NCBI GenBank assembly: GCA_006844765.1
Contig: SPJV01000078.1
Coordinates: 1-64,000 of the forward strand
Reading direction: 5' to 3'
Length of the DNA: 64,000 nt
Source: Alphaproteobacteria bacterium
Lineage (GTDB): Bacteria; Pseudomonadota; Alphaproteobacteria; UBA8366; Aestuariispiraceae
Shown: positions 49,118 through 57,012 of the stretch, piece after piece
How positions within the stretch are numbered: the first letter of the stretch is position 1
Layout: the number at the start of each line of letters is the position of its first letter
Position numbers and translations under genes: made by a program
The notes under the pieces: model-generated
The model's input: the letters and a program-made list of their open reading frames with translations, nothing else
Database searches by the model: none
What the model was told of the DNA's origin: nothing

Positions 49118-50018
49118 CCCGCTTCACCCGCATTCCGGCTTCGAAGCCGATAGTGTGGGCATCTTCCAGCGCGCCTTCCGCGCTCTCCCGCCAGACTTGG
49201 CTTCCATCCTCGCTCGCCAGCAAACCTCGGAAGGTGAGGCGCCCGCCCGCAATCTCCGCAAAGGCCCCAATCGGTGTCCGGCAGGATCCATCCAGGGCTT
49301 CCAGAAACGCACGCTCGCATGTGACCCGCGCCGCAGTCTCTTCGCAATGCAGGGGCGCAATCAGCGCCATCAAGTCGTCGCGTCCCTTGGGGACTGAGAT
49401 CGCAATAGCCCCTTGTCCGGCTGCCGGCAGCATTTCTTCCGGCGGCAAGGGGCGGGTCGCCTTCTCCGCCATGTCCAATCGGTTTAGCCCGGCCATCGCC
49501 AGCAAAGTGGCATCAGCCTCCCCCTCCGCCAGTTTGCGGAGTCTGGTATTCACATTGCCCCGGAAAGTCACAACCTCCAAATCAGGGCGGGCGGCGAGCA
49601 CTTGGGCCTTCCGGCGAAGGGAGGCGGTTCCCACTTTTGCCCCCGAAGGCAGGGTCGCAAAGCTTTCCGCGCTCAAGGAGACGAAGGCGTCGCGTGGATC
49701 TTCCCGCGGCAGGATAGCGGCAATCGCAATATCCTCCGGCATCCAGGTTTCCAAGTCTTTCAGGGAATGCACCGCTGCTTCACAGCGGCCATCGCGCTGC
49801 GCCTCATCGAGTTCCTTGGAGAACAACCCCTTACCGCCGATTTCCGACAAGGGGCGGTCCTGAACCTTATCCCCCGTGGTCTTTATCTCAACGATCTCAG
49901 GCACCAGACCGAGATGGGCTGCGGCCAGTCGGTCGCGCGTTTCATAGGCTTGGGCGAGGGCGAGAGGTGATCCTCTGGTCCCCAACCGCAATTGATTTGG
50001 AAAAGCTGTATCAGTCAT
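49092..50018 (-). CDS. hemC: Hydroxymethylbilane synthase (porphobilinogen deaminase)
   Basis: Enzyme of 308 residues that joins four porphobilinogens. The N-terminal LGTRGSPLALAQA and LPSGAKVGTASLRRKAQVLAARPDLEVVTFRGNVNTRL hold the substrate-binding arginines; the dipyrromethane cofactor is carried on the cysteine in LDGSCRTPIGA. ATG 50018 is preferred; the frame reaching 50090 would add unconserved residues that overlap the start of tsaD. It is divergent from tsaD with 47 bp between the starts, and the hemD start overlaps its end. Confidence 0.96.
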   Translation of the reverse strand: MTDTAFPNQLRLGTRGSPLALAQAYETRDRLAAAHLGLVPEIVEIKTTGDKVQDRPLSEIGGKGLFSKELDEAQRDGRCEAAVHSLKDLETWMPEDIAIAAILPREDPRDAFVSLSAESFATLPSGAKVGTASLRRKAQVLAARPDLEVVTFRGNVNTRLRKLAEGEADATLLAMAGLNRLDMAEKATRPLPPEEMLPAAGQGAIAISVPKGRDDLMALIAPLHCEETAARVTCERAFLEALDGSCRTPIGAFAEIAGGRLTFRGLLASEDGSQVWRESAEGALEDAHTIGFEAGMRVKRDAGGVLPG

Positions 50019-50065
50019 GGGCGAAATCTGTAGCCTATCCCGCCCGGCTGCGCTACAGCGAAACC

Positions 50066-51139
50066 ATGCGTGTACTCGGTATTGAAACATCCTGCGACGA
50101 AACAGCCGCCGCTATTGTCGATGATGACAGGCGCGTGCTGTCCAATGTCGTCCTATCACAGCTGGACGATCATCGCCCCTTCGGTGGTGTCGTACCGGAA
50201 ATAGCCGCGCGCGCCCATCTCACTCATCTGGACGGGATCATAGAAAAGGCCCTGACAGACGCTGATATTGGCTTTGAGGAATTGGACGCGGTTGCCGCAA
50301 CCACAGGCCCGGGCTTGATCGGCGGTGTCATGGTCGGCGCGATCACCGCCAAGGCGATAGCCCTGGCGCGGGGCCTGCCCTTTGTCGCGGTCAACCATCT
50401 GGAAGGGCACGCTTTGACTGCCCGGCTCACAAACGCCGTGGAGTTTCCCTACCTGCTGCTGCTGGTCAGCGGTGGTCATTGCCAATTGCTCGCTGTTGAA
50501 GGCGTCGGCCGCTACACCCGATACGGGACAACGGTCGATGACGCGGTGGGGGAAGCCTTCGACAAGACGGCGAAGCTTCTGGGGCTGGGTTTCCCTGGCG
50601 GCCCCGCTGTCGAGCGCGCAGCCACGCAAGCAAGCAATCCCAAAGCCTTCGACCTGCCGCGTCCAATGGCCGGAAAGCCACATTGCGATTTTTCCTTCTC
50701 TGGCTTGAAGAGCGCGGTGCGACGTCATTGCGATGCCCTGCAGCCCAGGTCGGATGGAACCTATGCGCCGGAAGATGTTCAGAATCTGGCAGCCGGTTTT
50801 CAGCAAGCGGCAGCCGATGTCCTGGCTGACCGGACTCGCCGCGCCGCAGATCGTTTTATCAAAGATTATGGTTCAGGGGTTTTGGTTGTCGCCGGGGGTG
50901 TTGCCGCCAATCAGACGCTGCGCGTGGCTCTTGAGAATGCCGCAAACGATGCAGGCATGGGGTTTGCCGCGCCGCCGCCGGGATTATGCACTGACAACGG
51001 CGCCATGATCGCCTGGGCAGGGTTGGAACGGTTCAGGCTTGGTCGACAAGACCCTCTGGACTTTAAGGCACGCCCGCGTTGGCCTCTGGACGATCCGTCT
51101 CTTGCGGTTGATGACACGATTGAGGGAGCTTCGATATGA
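50066..51139 (+). CDS. tsaD: tRNA N6-threonylcarbamoyladenosine transferase TsaD
   Basis: ASKHA-fold enzyme of 357 residues that completes t6A37 in ANN-decoding tRNAs. The start MRVLGIETSCDETAAAIV, the metal motif NHLEGHALTARL (His and His) and the KAR-like GVAANQTLR and DNGAMIAWAG segments are intact. ATG 50066 is chosen because it begins this conserved N-terminus; ORF extension to 49967 runs into hemC. The gene overlaps gpsA by 4 bp (ATGA). Confidence 0.97.
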   Translation: MRVLGIETSCDETAAAIVDDDRRVLSNVVLSQLDDHRPFGGVVPEIAARAHLTHLDGIIEKALTDADIGFEELDAVAATTGPGLIGGVMVGAITAKAIALARGLPFVAVNHLEGHALTARLTNAVEFPYLLLLVSGGHCQLLAVEGVGRYTRYGTTVDDAVGEAFDKTAKLLGLGFPGGPAVERAATQASNPKAFDLPRPMAGKPHCDFSFSGLKSAVRRHCDALQPRSDGTYAPEDVQNLAAGFQQAAADVLADRTRRAADRFIKDYGSGVLVVAGGVAANQTLRVALENAANDAGMGFAAPPPGLCTDNGAMIAWAGLERFRLGRQDPLDFKARPRWPLDDPSLAVDDTIEGASI

Positions 51140-52134
51140 GCGGCGTGACCGTAATCGGCGGCGGCGCTTGGGGCACGGCGCTTGCCACCGTCGCCCATCG
51201 CGCGGCGAAGGGACAGCATCCGGTTCGTCTATGGGCGCGCAACCCTGATGTCATCGTCGGCATCCGGGTCACCGGCGTCAATGAAGCCTATCTGCCGAGC
51301 ATTCGCATAGATCCAATGGTCGAGGCTACGACCAAACTCGCTGATGCATTAGCCGGAACCGGTGCCGTTCTGCTGGTGGTTCCGGCGCAGGCAGTGCGAG
51401 AAACCGCCGAAGCATTGGCGGCACATCTACCAGCCGGGATTCCTGTCGCGCTATGCGCCAAGGGGATCGAGCGCGGTAGTATGAAAATGATGACGGAAGT
51501 CGCGGCGGAGTGTCTGCCGGAGGCACCCTTGGCTGTCCTGTCAGGCCCGACTTTCGCCGCAGAGGTCGCGCGGGGACAGCCGACCGCGGTGACGCTGGCA
51601 GGAAATGATAAGGCTGCCCTGGCCACGTTACGCGACATACTCGGCACCTCGACCTTTCGCCCCTATCTATCAGACGACCCCATCGGTGCGGAGGTTGGAG
51701 GGGCGGTCAAGAATGTCATCGCCATTGCCGCCGGCATCGTGCGTGGCAAGAAGCTGGGCGAAAATGCCGGTGCAGCACTGTTGACCAGAGGCCTTGCCGA
51801 AATGACACGGCTGGCCGTCGCGATGGGTGGGCGTGCGGAAACACTTTCAGGACTTGCCGGGCTGGGCGATCTGGCGTTGACTACGGGCAGTCTTCAATCC
51901 CGCAATACCTCCTTCGGCAATGCCCTGGGGGAAGGGAAATCGATCGATGAAATTTTGGGACAACGCCGTGCGGTAACCGAAGGGTTCTGGTCAGCGGAGG
52001 CTGTTTTGGCCCTCGCCGCCTCGAAATCCGTTGAAATGCCGATTACCGCCGCTGTTGCCGCCATTCTGAAGGGTGACCAGGGCATTGACGAGGCTGTGGA
52101 AGGCCTGTTGTCACGCCCCTACAAGGAGGAATGA
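51136..52134 (+). CDS. gpsA: Glycerol-3-phosphate dehydrogenase (NAD(P)+)
   Basis: Enzyme of 332 residues that makes sn-glycerol 3-phosphate for phospholipids. The dinucleotide loop is GGGAWGTALATVAH, followed by LCAKGIERG, SGPTFAAEVARGQPTAV and the catalytic lysine region EVGGAVKNVIAIAAGI; LAGLGDLALTTGS is also typical. Its ATG overlaps the tsaD stop by 4 bp, an arrangement frequent in alphaproteobacteria. It continues into the glutathione-transferase gene after 3 bp. Confidence 0.97.
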   Translation: MSGVTVIGGGAWGTALATVAHRAAKGQHPVRLWARNPDVIVGIRVTGVNEAYLPSIRIDPMVEATTKLADALAGTGAVLLVVPAQAVRETAEALAAHLPAGIPVALCAKGIERGSMKMMTEVAAECLPEAPLAVLSGPTFAAEVARGQPTAVTLAGNDKAALATLRDILGTSTFRPYLSDDPIGAEVGGAVKNVIAIAAGIVRGKKLGENAGAALLTRGLAEMTRLAVAMGGRAETLSGLAGLGDLALTTGSLQSRNTSFGNALGEGKSIDEILGQRRAVTEGFWSAEAVLALAASKSVEMPITAAVAAILKGDQGIDEAVEGLLSRPYKEE

Positions 52135-52137
52135 CGC

Positions 52138-52770
52138 ATGAGCGAGTACAAGCTTTTTTGCTTCAAGGAGTCCGGAAACGCCTATAAGGCCGGCCTGATG
52201 CTGGAACTCTGCGGCGCCGACTGGCAGGCGGAATGGGTGGATTTCTTCAACGGCGCAACCCGAACCGATGACTACAAAGAATCCGTCAACGAAATGGGAG
52301 AAGCGCCGGTACTTATCCATGGTGATGTAAAACTCTCCCAATCCGGCGTGATCCTTCAGTATCTTTCCGACCGGTTCGACCGGTTCGGGCCGCGCGATGA
52401 GGCTGAGAAATACGAAGTCCTGCGCTGGACCCTGTTCGATAATCACAAGCTGACCAGTTATACCGGGACCTATCGCTTTCTGAGCCGCTGGGCACCCAGC
52501 GCAGATCAAGCCGTGAAGGACTTCTTTCACGCTCGCATGATTGGCGCCTGGACCGTGCTGGAGAAACGCTTGGAAGACCGCTCTTTTGTCGCCGGTTCGG
52601 AGCCGACAATCGCGGATATCTCGCTCTGCGGTTACCTCTTCTTCCGGGATGAGGTTGGGGAAGATGCAGCCGATTGGCCAAACACCACAGCTTGGCTGGA
52701 GAGAATCAAAGCCTTACCGGGATGGTCACACCCCTATGACCTGCTGCCCGGCGGACCGGGAGATGCCTGA
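52138..52770 (+). CDS. Glutathione S-transferase-family protein
   Basis: Protein of 210 residues with an N-terminal thioredoxin-like GST domain (YKLFCFKESGNAYKAGLMLELCG, the EAPVLIH cis-proline segment and LSQSGVILQYL for glutathione binding) and a helical C-terminal domain that ends in a tryptophan-rich stretch. The catalytic residue is probably the serine in KESGN. The substrate is unknown. It starts 3 bp after gpsA and its stop overlaps the ATG of the DUF3604 gene (TGATG), so the two are co-translated. Confidence 0.9.
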   Translation: MSEYKLFCFKESGNAYKAGLMLELCGADWQAEWVDFFNGATRTDDYKESVNEMGEAPVLIHGDVKLSQSGVILQYLSDRFDRFGPRDEAEKYEVLRWTLFDNHKLTSYTGTYRFLSRWAPSADQAVKDFFHARMIGAWTVLEKRLEDRSFVAGSEPTIADISLCGYLFFRDEVGEDAADWPNTTAWLERIKALPGWSHPYDLLPGGPGDA

Positions 52771-55067
52771 TGCCCATCCAACAACATATGGGGGAGATCT
52801 TCTCCAGCGCCCTGCCGACTGAGGACCCGGTTCTCTACGGCACTGCCGATATCACGCCAAAAGGCGCTTTCGAGGCGCGCAGTTTCCAAACCTTCACCCT
52901 TACCTATAAGACCGGGCGCTATGGGCTGGACGATACGGGCTCAATCAAAGTGGTGTTTCGGTTCACCGCCGATGGCGGCGCCATGCAGACAGAGGATCCC
53001 ACAGCCCCGAACTATGTCACAGCGGTCAGCTCCAATGGTGTCCCCCTGACGGTTTCCTTCGATTTCAGTGGTCATGTCCGACCCTGGTATCAGGCACTGA
53101 CAGTCATGGTCTCCAAAGGGTGCCTCCGCGAAGGTGACACCGTTACTCTGGTCGTGGGAGATACTTCCGGCGGCTCCCCCGGCTATCGCGTCCAATCCAT
53201 GTGCGAGAGCGAGTTTACCTGGCGTGTCATTGCCGATGTCTGCGCAACCGGCCACTACGTCCCGATTGCTGAAAGCCCTACCATCGCCGTCGTTCCCGGC
53301 CCGCCCGCAGTCTGGAAGGCTGTCCTGCCGACAATGCGGCGCCCGGGGGAGGCGTTCCGGCTGGGCATCAAGGCGGAAGATGCCCATGGCAATCCATCCG
53401 ATCAGGTGGATGCGACGGTCCGCTTAAAGCCCAGCATCGCCGTGAACGGCCTGCCGGAAACTGTCAGCCTGAAGCCGGGCCAGCGATCCTTAACAGTTTA
53501 TGGTCTCTCCATCACCAATGTCGATACAGGCGGGGACGTCACGCTACAGATCACGCTTGAAGACCTTAATGGGGCGGCTCTGGCCATCACAAACCCATTG
53601 ATCATCCGCGACGGTGCCCTGGCAGAATATTGGGGTGACATGCATGGTCAAAGCGGTGAATCCGTCGGCCTGAACACGGCGCGGGAATACTTCACCTTTG
53701 CCCGTGACATGGCGTTCCTGGACGCAACAAGCCACCAGGCGAATGACTTCCAGATCAATTCTGCATTTTGGGGGCATGTGAACGCACTAACCGCAGAGTA
53801 TCACGAAGATGGACGCTTCCTGACGGTTCCGGGCTATGAGTGGTCCGGCAACACGGGCGTCGGCGGCGACCGCAATGTTTATTTCCGGCATGAGGGCAGG
53901 ATCATTCGACGCTCTTCGCATGCACTGATCGCAGACAGAAAAGAGATCGATACGGATTCACCGACCGCCCGGCAGCTTTTCGAAGATCTGGCAGCGAATG
54001 AGGAAGATGTCGTCGTCTATGCCCATATCGGTGGCCGGCCAGCCGACGTCGCCTATGCCCATGATGCGCGGTTGGAAACAGCGATGGAGATTCATTCCGC
54101 CTGGGGAACCTTTGAATGGCTGATGGAAGATTGTTTCCGCGAAGGCTATCGGGTCGGTGTGGTAACAAACTCCGACGGACATAAGGGGCGCCCAGGGGCA
54201 AGTTACCCAGGAGCCTCAAAATTCGGCGCCTATGGGGGGATCACCTGCTTCCTGATGCGGGAGCTTACGCGCGATGCCTGGTTCGATTGCCTGCGCAACC
54301 GCAGGCATTATGCAACCACCGGCGACCGAATTCACATCGATCTCGCCGTCGAAGGTGACTTTGAGCGATATGACGCCGATCCTCTAGCCTATCCCCAAGC
54401 GAGCGCGTCGCCGGCCCAACGCCTCGGCATGGGAGATATCGCCCGGTCGAACGGAGATACCGCGACAATGAAAGCCACGGTCCATGCGCGTGCGCCGATT
54501 GAGCGGATCGATGTCATGCGCGGGATGGAAATCTTGGAAACCATTCGGAACCCTGCACCCATTAAAGGCCGGGGCCGGCTTCGCGTTCTCTGGCGTGGTG
54601 CCATGGTCAAAGGCCGTGGCGCCCGCGCCGATTGGAAGGGACGCGCCAGTTTCCAAGGCTGCGAGATTTTGAGAACGCAGGAGATCAACGCCTGGAATCC
54701 CGACCGGCCGCTTGTCCAGTCGGAACCTGCGGTTCTGGAATGGGACAGCGTCACGGCGGGGAACTTCGGGGCTTTCGATGTCTGGTTGGAGGAAAGCGAC
54801 AACGCAGAAGTCGAAATCGAAACGAACCACGCGACGGCTCGTTTTGAGCTGTCCGAAATCGGGTCGGAAGACGTTGTGATCCCGGCTGGCGGGCTTGATC
54901 TCGAGGTGAAGCTCTGCCGCCTCCCCGAAGAGATGGCAGCGGGACCTTTGACGGTCGATGTCGATATCCCGGTCATGGACGAAGGAGACACACCGATCTG
55001 GATTCGGGTCACGACCGAAGATGGCTTCCAAGCCTGGACAAGCCCGGTTTATCTTTTCCGAAACTGA
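52770..55067 (+). CDS. DUF3604 protein with PHP-like metallohydrolase domain
   Basis: Protein of 765 residues. The N-terminal 270 residues are beta-rich, perhaps immunoglobulin-like. The central part is a PHP-type metal site: EYWGDMHGQSGES, FLDATSHQAND, VPGYEWSGN, VYAHIGGRPAD and NSDGHKGRPGASYP supply His/Asp/Glu ligands. The C-terminal 200 residues are again beta-rich. No signal peptide is seen. DUF3604 proteins are usually described as having unknown substrates. Pairing with a glutathione transferase at the DNA level suggests they act in the same small-molecule pathway. Confidence 0.85.
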   Translation: MPIQQHMGEIFSSALPTEDPVLYGTADITPKGAFEARSFQTFTLTYKTGRYGLDDTGSIKVVFRFTADGGAMQTEDPTAPNYVTAVSSNGVPLTVSFDFSGHVRPWYQALTVMVSKGCLREGDTVTLVVGDTSGGSPGYRVQSMCESEFTWRVIADVCATGHYVPIAESPTIAVVPGPPAVWKAVLPTMRRPGEAFRLGIKAEDAHGNPSDQVDATVRLKPSIAVNGLPETVSLKPGQRSLTVYGLSITNVDTGGDVTLQITLEDLNGAALAITNPLIIRDGALAEYWGDMHGQSGESVGLNTAREYFTFARDMAFLDATSHQANDFQINSAFWGHVNALTAEYHEDGRFLTVPGYEWSGNTGVGGDRNVYFRHEGRIIRRSSHALIADRKEIDTDSPTARQLFEDLAANEEDVVVYAHIGGRPADVAYAHDARLETAMEIHSAWGTFEWLMEDCFREGYRVGVVTNSDGHKGRPGASYPGASKFGAYGGITCFLMRELTRDAWFDCLRNRRHYATTGDRIHIDLAVEGDFERYDADPLAYPQASASPAQRLGMGDIARSNGDTATMKATVHARAPIERIDVMRGMEILETIRNPAPIKGRGRLRVLWRGAMVKGRGARADWKGRASFQGCEILRTQEINAWNPDRPLVQSEPAVLEWDSVTAGNFGAFDVWLEESDNAEVEIETNHATARFELSEIGSEDVVIPAGGLDLEVKLCRLPEEMAAGPLTVDVDIPVMDEGDTPIWIRVTTEDGFQAWTSPVYLFRN

Positions 55068-55162
55068 AAACCTTCCGACTGAAGTCCTAAAACCCGCATT
55101 TCTGTGAGGGGATTAACGTCCCGTTAGGACAAACACGGCTATAGTCACCCTCTCAAGGCAGA

Positions 55163-55681
55163 ATGCCGATATTCGAGAAGGTTGATCCTAAAATGAGAGA
55201 ACGATTGAGCTTGTGGCTATCCGTCCACAAAACCATCCGTGCTATTATAGTCCCTGTGTTACTTGTCCTTGCGCCGACATCAGAAGCATTATCCGCCGGT
55301 ACAGACACGGCGATCGGATTTGTTAAGGAAGTCGTTGGCCATACGACGCTTAGTCAAAATGGTGAAAGGCGTTCCGCCGCTGCCGGAACGAAAATCTATC
55401 TCAACGACATGGTTGAAACGGACTCGGTCGGGTCTGTCGGAATAGTTTTCGATGATGGGTCGACCCTGTCTCTCGGCAACGACAGCAAAATCAAGCTGGA
55501 CGAGTTTGTCTATGAGCCAGCGGATGGCATTGTTGGTCAAAGCTTCCAGATGCTCCAGGGCATGATGCTTTACGTCTCCGGCCAGATCACAAAAGTCGAT
55601 CACGAAGCCGTTCGGGTTAACACACCGGTCGCAACCATCGGCATTCGAGGCACCCGCTTCATACTGAGGCTTGATGATTGA
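55163..55681 (+). CDS. Secreted FecR-domain protein (copy 2)
   Basis: Protein of 172 residues. A signal peptide (AIIVPVLLVLAPTSEALSA) follows a charged N-terminus, then a FecR domain: GFVKEVVGHTTLSQNGERRSAAAGTKIYLNDMVETD, SVGIVFDDGSTLSLG and VRVNTPVATIGIRGTRFIL. It parallels the protein at 22803, including the final IxGIRGTRF motif, and its stop overlaps the ATG of an OmpA lipoprotein gene. ATG 55163 has AAGG five bases upstream; ATG 55193 is an alternative. No anti-sigma domain or sigma factor is present. Confidence 0.9.
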   Translation: MPIFEKVDPKMRERLSLWLSVHKTIRAIIVPVLLVLAPTSEALSAGTDTAIGFVKEVVGHTTLSQNGERRSAAAGTKIYLNDMVETDSVGSVGIVFDDGSTLSLGNDSKIKLDEFVYEPADGIVGQSFQMLQGMMLYVSGQITKVDHEAVRVNTPVATIGIRGTRFILRLDD

Positions 55682-56295
55682 TGGTGCATAATTCGATCAG
55701 AGCCTCTCTGTATGGGTTTGCCCTGCTGGCAGCATCATTGCTTGCCGCCTGCTCCGCTAAGCCTGTCGTCGTGCTGCTGCCGGAGGCTGATGGAACCGTC
55801 GGCACAGTTTGGGTCACCAATGATGCGGGCACCCAGCAACTTGACCAAGCCTATGGAGTGGTCGAGTTCGATCCGATATCGGGCGCACCCCTACCCCAAC
55901 GCGCAGCCGATAGTGAGGAGATCGCAGAAGACTTCGCAGCCGTTTTAAATGTCGAACCGATGCCGCCGGCAATCTTCTCATTTAAATTCAAATCTGACTC
56001 TGCAGACATGTTGGGGGATATGACCAGCATCCTGGACAGCATTGTCACGGCTTTCCAGGACCGAACACCATCCAAAATCTCTATCGTCGGTCACACAGAC
56101 AGGGCTGGAGCACGAGCCTATAACCTGCACCTAAGCCTGAGACGCGCCGAGGCTGTGCAGAAAGAACTGGCGGCCCGCAGTGTTCCGATTGACGCGATGG
56201 ATGTTTCCTCGCATGGGGAAAACAACCCGATCATACGAACGAATGATGGGGTTGCCGAACCCCGTAATCGGCGGGTAGAAGTGATCGTGAAATAG
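55681..56295 (+). CDS. OmpA-family lipoprotein, FecR-linked (copy 2)
   Basis: Lipoprotein of 204 residues. The lipobox is LLAAC, followed by KPVVVLLPEADGTVGTVWV, close to the motif in copy 1 (22210), then a C-terminal OmpA domain (ISIVGHTDRAGARAYNLHLSLRRAEAVQKEL, PRNRRVEVIVK) that should bind peptidoglycan. Its ATG overlaps the FecR stop (TGATG). The same gene order as at 22.2-23.3 kb marks a FecR-OmpA unit. Confidence 0.9.
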   Translation: MVHNSIRASLYGFALLAASLLAACSAKPVVVLLPEADGTVGTVWVTNDAGTQQLDQAYGVVEFDPISGAPLPQRAADSEEIAEDFAAVLNVEPMPPAIFSFKFKSDSADMLGDMTSILDSIVTAFQDRTPSKISIVGHTDRAGARAYNLHLSLRRAEAVQKELAARSVPIDAMDVSSHGENNPIIRTNDGVAEPRNRRVEVIVK

Positions 56296-56421
56296 CCGCA
56301 CGGGCAGCGCAGACCAAACTATCTGTTTTTGCATGGCGACACCGCGTTGACTTGCGCCCGCCCAGCGCTTATACACCCGCCGAATTTCATTGTTTGCTAA
56401 CCTCTTTCAGGAGATACGCCC

Positions 56422-56556
56422 GTGAAACGCACGTTTCAGCCCAGCCGGCTCGTCCGCAAGCGCCGCCACGGTTTCCGTGCGCGCATGGCGACCAGTGCAG
56501 GTCGTCAGGTTCTCGCTCGGCGCCGCGCCAAAGGCCGCAAGGTTCTTTCGGCTTAG
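56422..56556 (+). CDS. rpmH: 50S ribosomal protein L34
   Basis: Basic protein of 44 residues, MKRTFQPSRLVRKRRHGFRA through GRKVLSA, which is L34 over its whole length. The start is GTG at 56422 with AGGAG seven bases upstream (in TTTCAGGAGATACGCCC). It heads the rpmH-rnpA-yidC-engB-argB operon. It was too short for usual length cut-offs. Confidence 0.97.
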   Translation: MKRTFQPSRLVRKRRHGFRARMATSAGRQVLARRRAKGRKVLSA

Positions 56557-56595
56557 GGGCATCCCCCCACGGTATCGCACGGCGAGGGCGCGGTT

Positions 56596-56988
56596 ATGAT
56601 CGAACGCCTTAAACGCCGCGCCGATTTTCAGCGGCTGACCCGCGCGCGGCGATCCTTCGCAGCGCGCGGTTTGGTGTTGCAGGCAGACGCATTGCGGATT
56701 GCCGGCACCGAAATCAAAGCCAATGACGGGATACCGGAACCGATGAACCATCCGGCGCTGCGCATTGGCTTCACCGCCTCTAAGAAGGTTGGTGGTGCTG
56801 TGCAAAGAAACCGGGCAAAGCGCCGCCTGCGCGCGCTTGCCGAAGAAGTCCTCCCGGTGCATGCGATGCCGGCACATGACTATGTTTTAATTGCCAGGGC
56901 CGCGACAATTGACCGGCCCTATGCGCGTCTCCGGGGTGACCTGGAATACGCTTTGAAAAAAATGAAACTCTGGCGCCCGGACAACTGA
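56596..56988 (+). CDS. rnpA: Ribonuclease P protein component
   Basis: Protein subunit of RNase P, 130 residues, that helps the catalytic RNA bind precursor tRNA. RLKRRADFQRLTRARRSFAARGLVLQA and the RNR motif in VGGAVQRNRAKRRLRALAEEVLP are the RNA-binding hallmarks. An insertion of about 15 residues (IAGTEIKANDGIPEPMNHP) after the first strand lengthens it compared with E. coli (119). It lies 39 bp after rpmH. Confidence 0.96.
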   Translation: MIERLKRRADFQRLTRARRSFAARGLVLQADALRIAGTEIKANDGIPEPMNHPALRIGFTASKKVGGAVQRNRAKRRLRALAEEVLPVHAMPAHDYVLIARAATIDRPYARLRGDLEYALKKMKLWRPDN

Positions 56989-57012
56989 CCGGGATAGGGA
57001 GACGGGGCGGAA

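Noticed and set aside
54384..55031. Two long antisense frames (215 and 207 codons) under the DUF3604 gene
   Set aside because: Both are shadows in GC-rich coding DNA; composition is Arg/Ser/Pro-rich and without domains.
56369..56377. TTATACACC, one mismatch from a DnaA box, upstream of rpmH
   Set aside because: A single imperfect box, with no cluster, AT-rich unwinding region or dnaA/dnaN nearby; not an origin.
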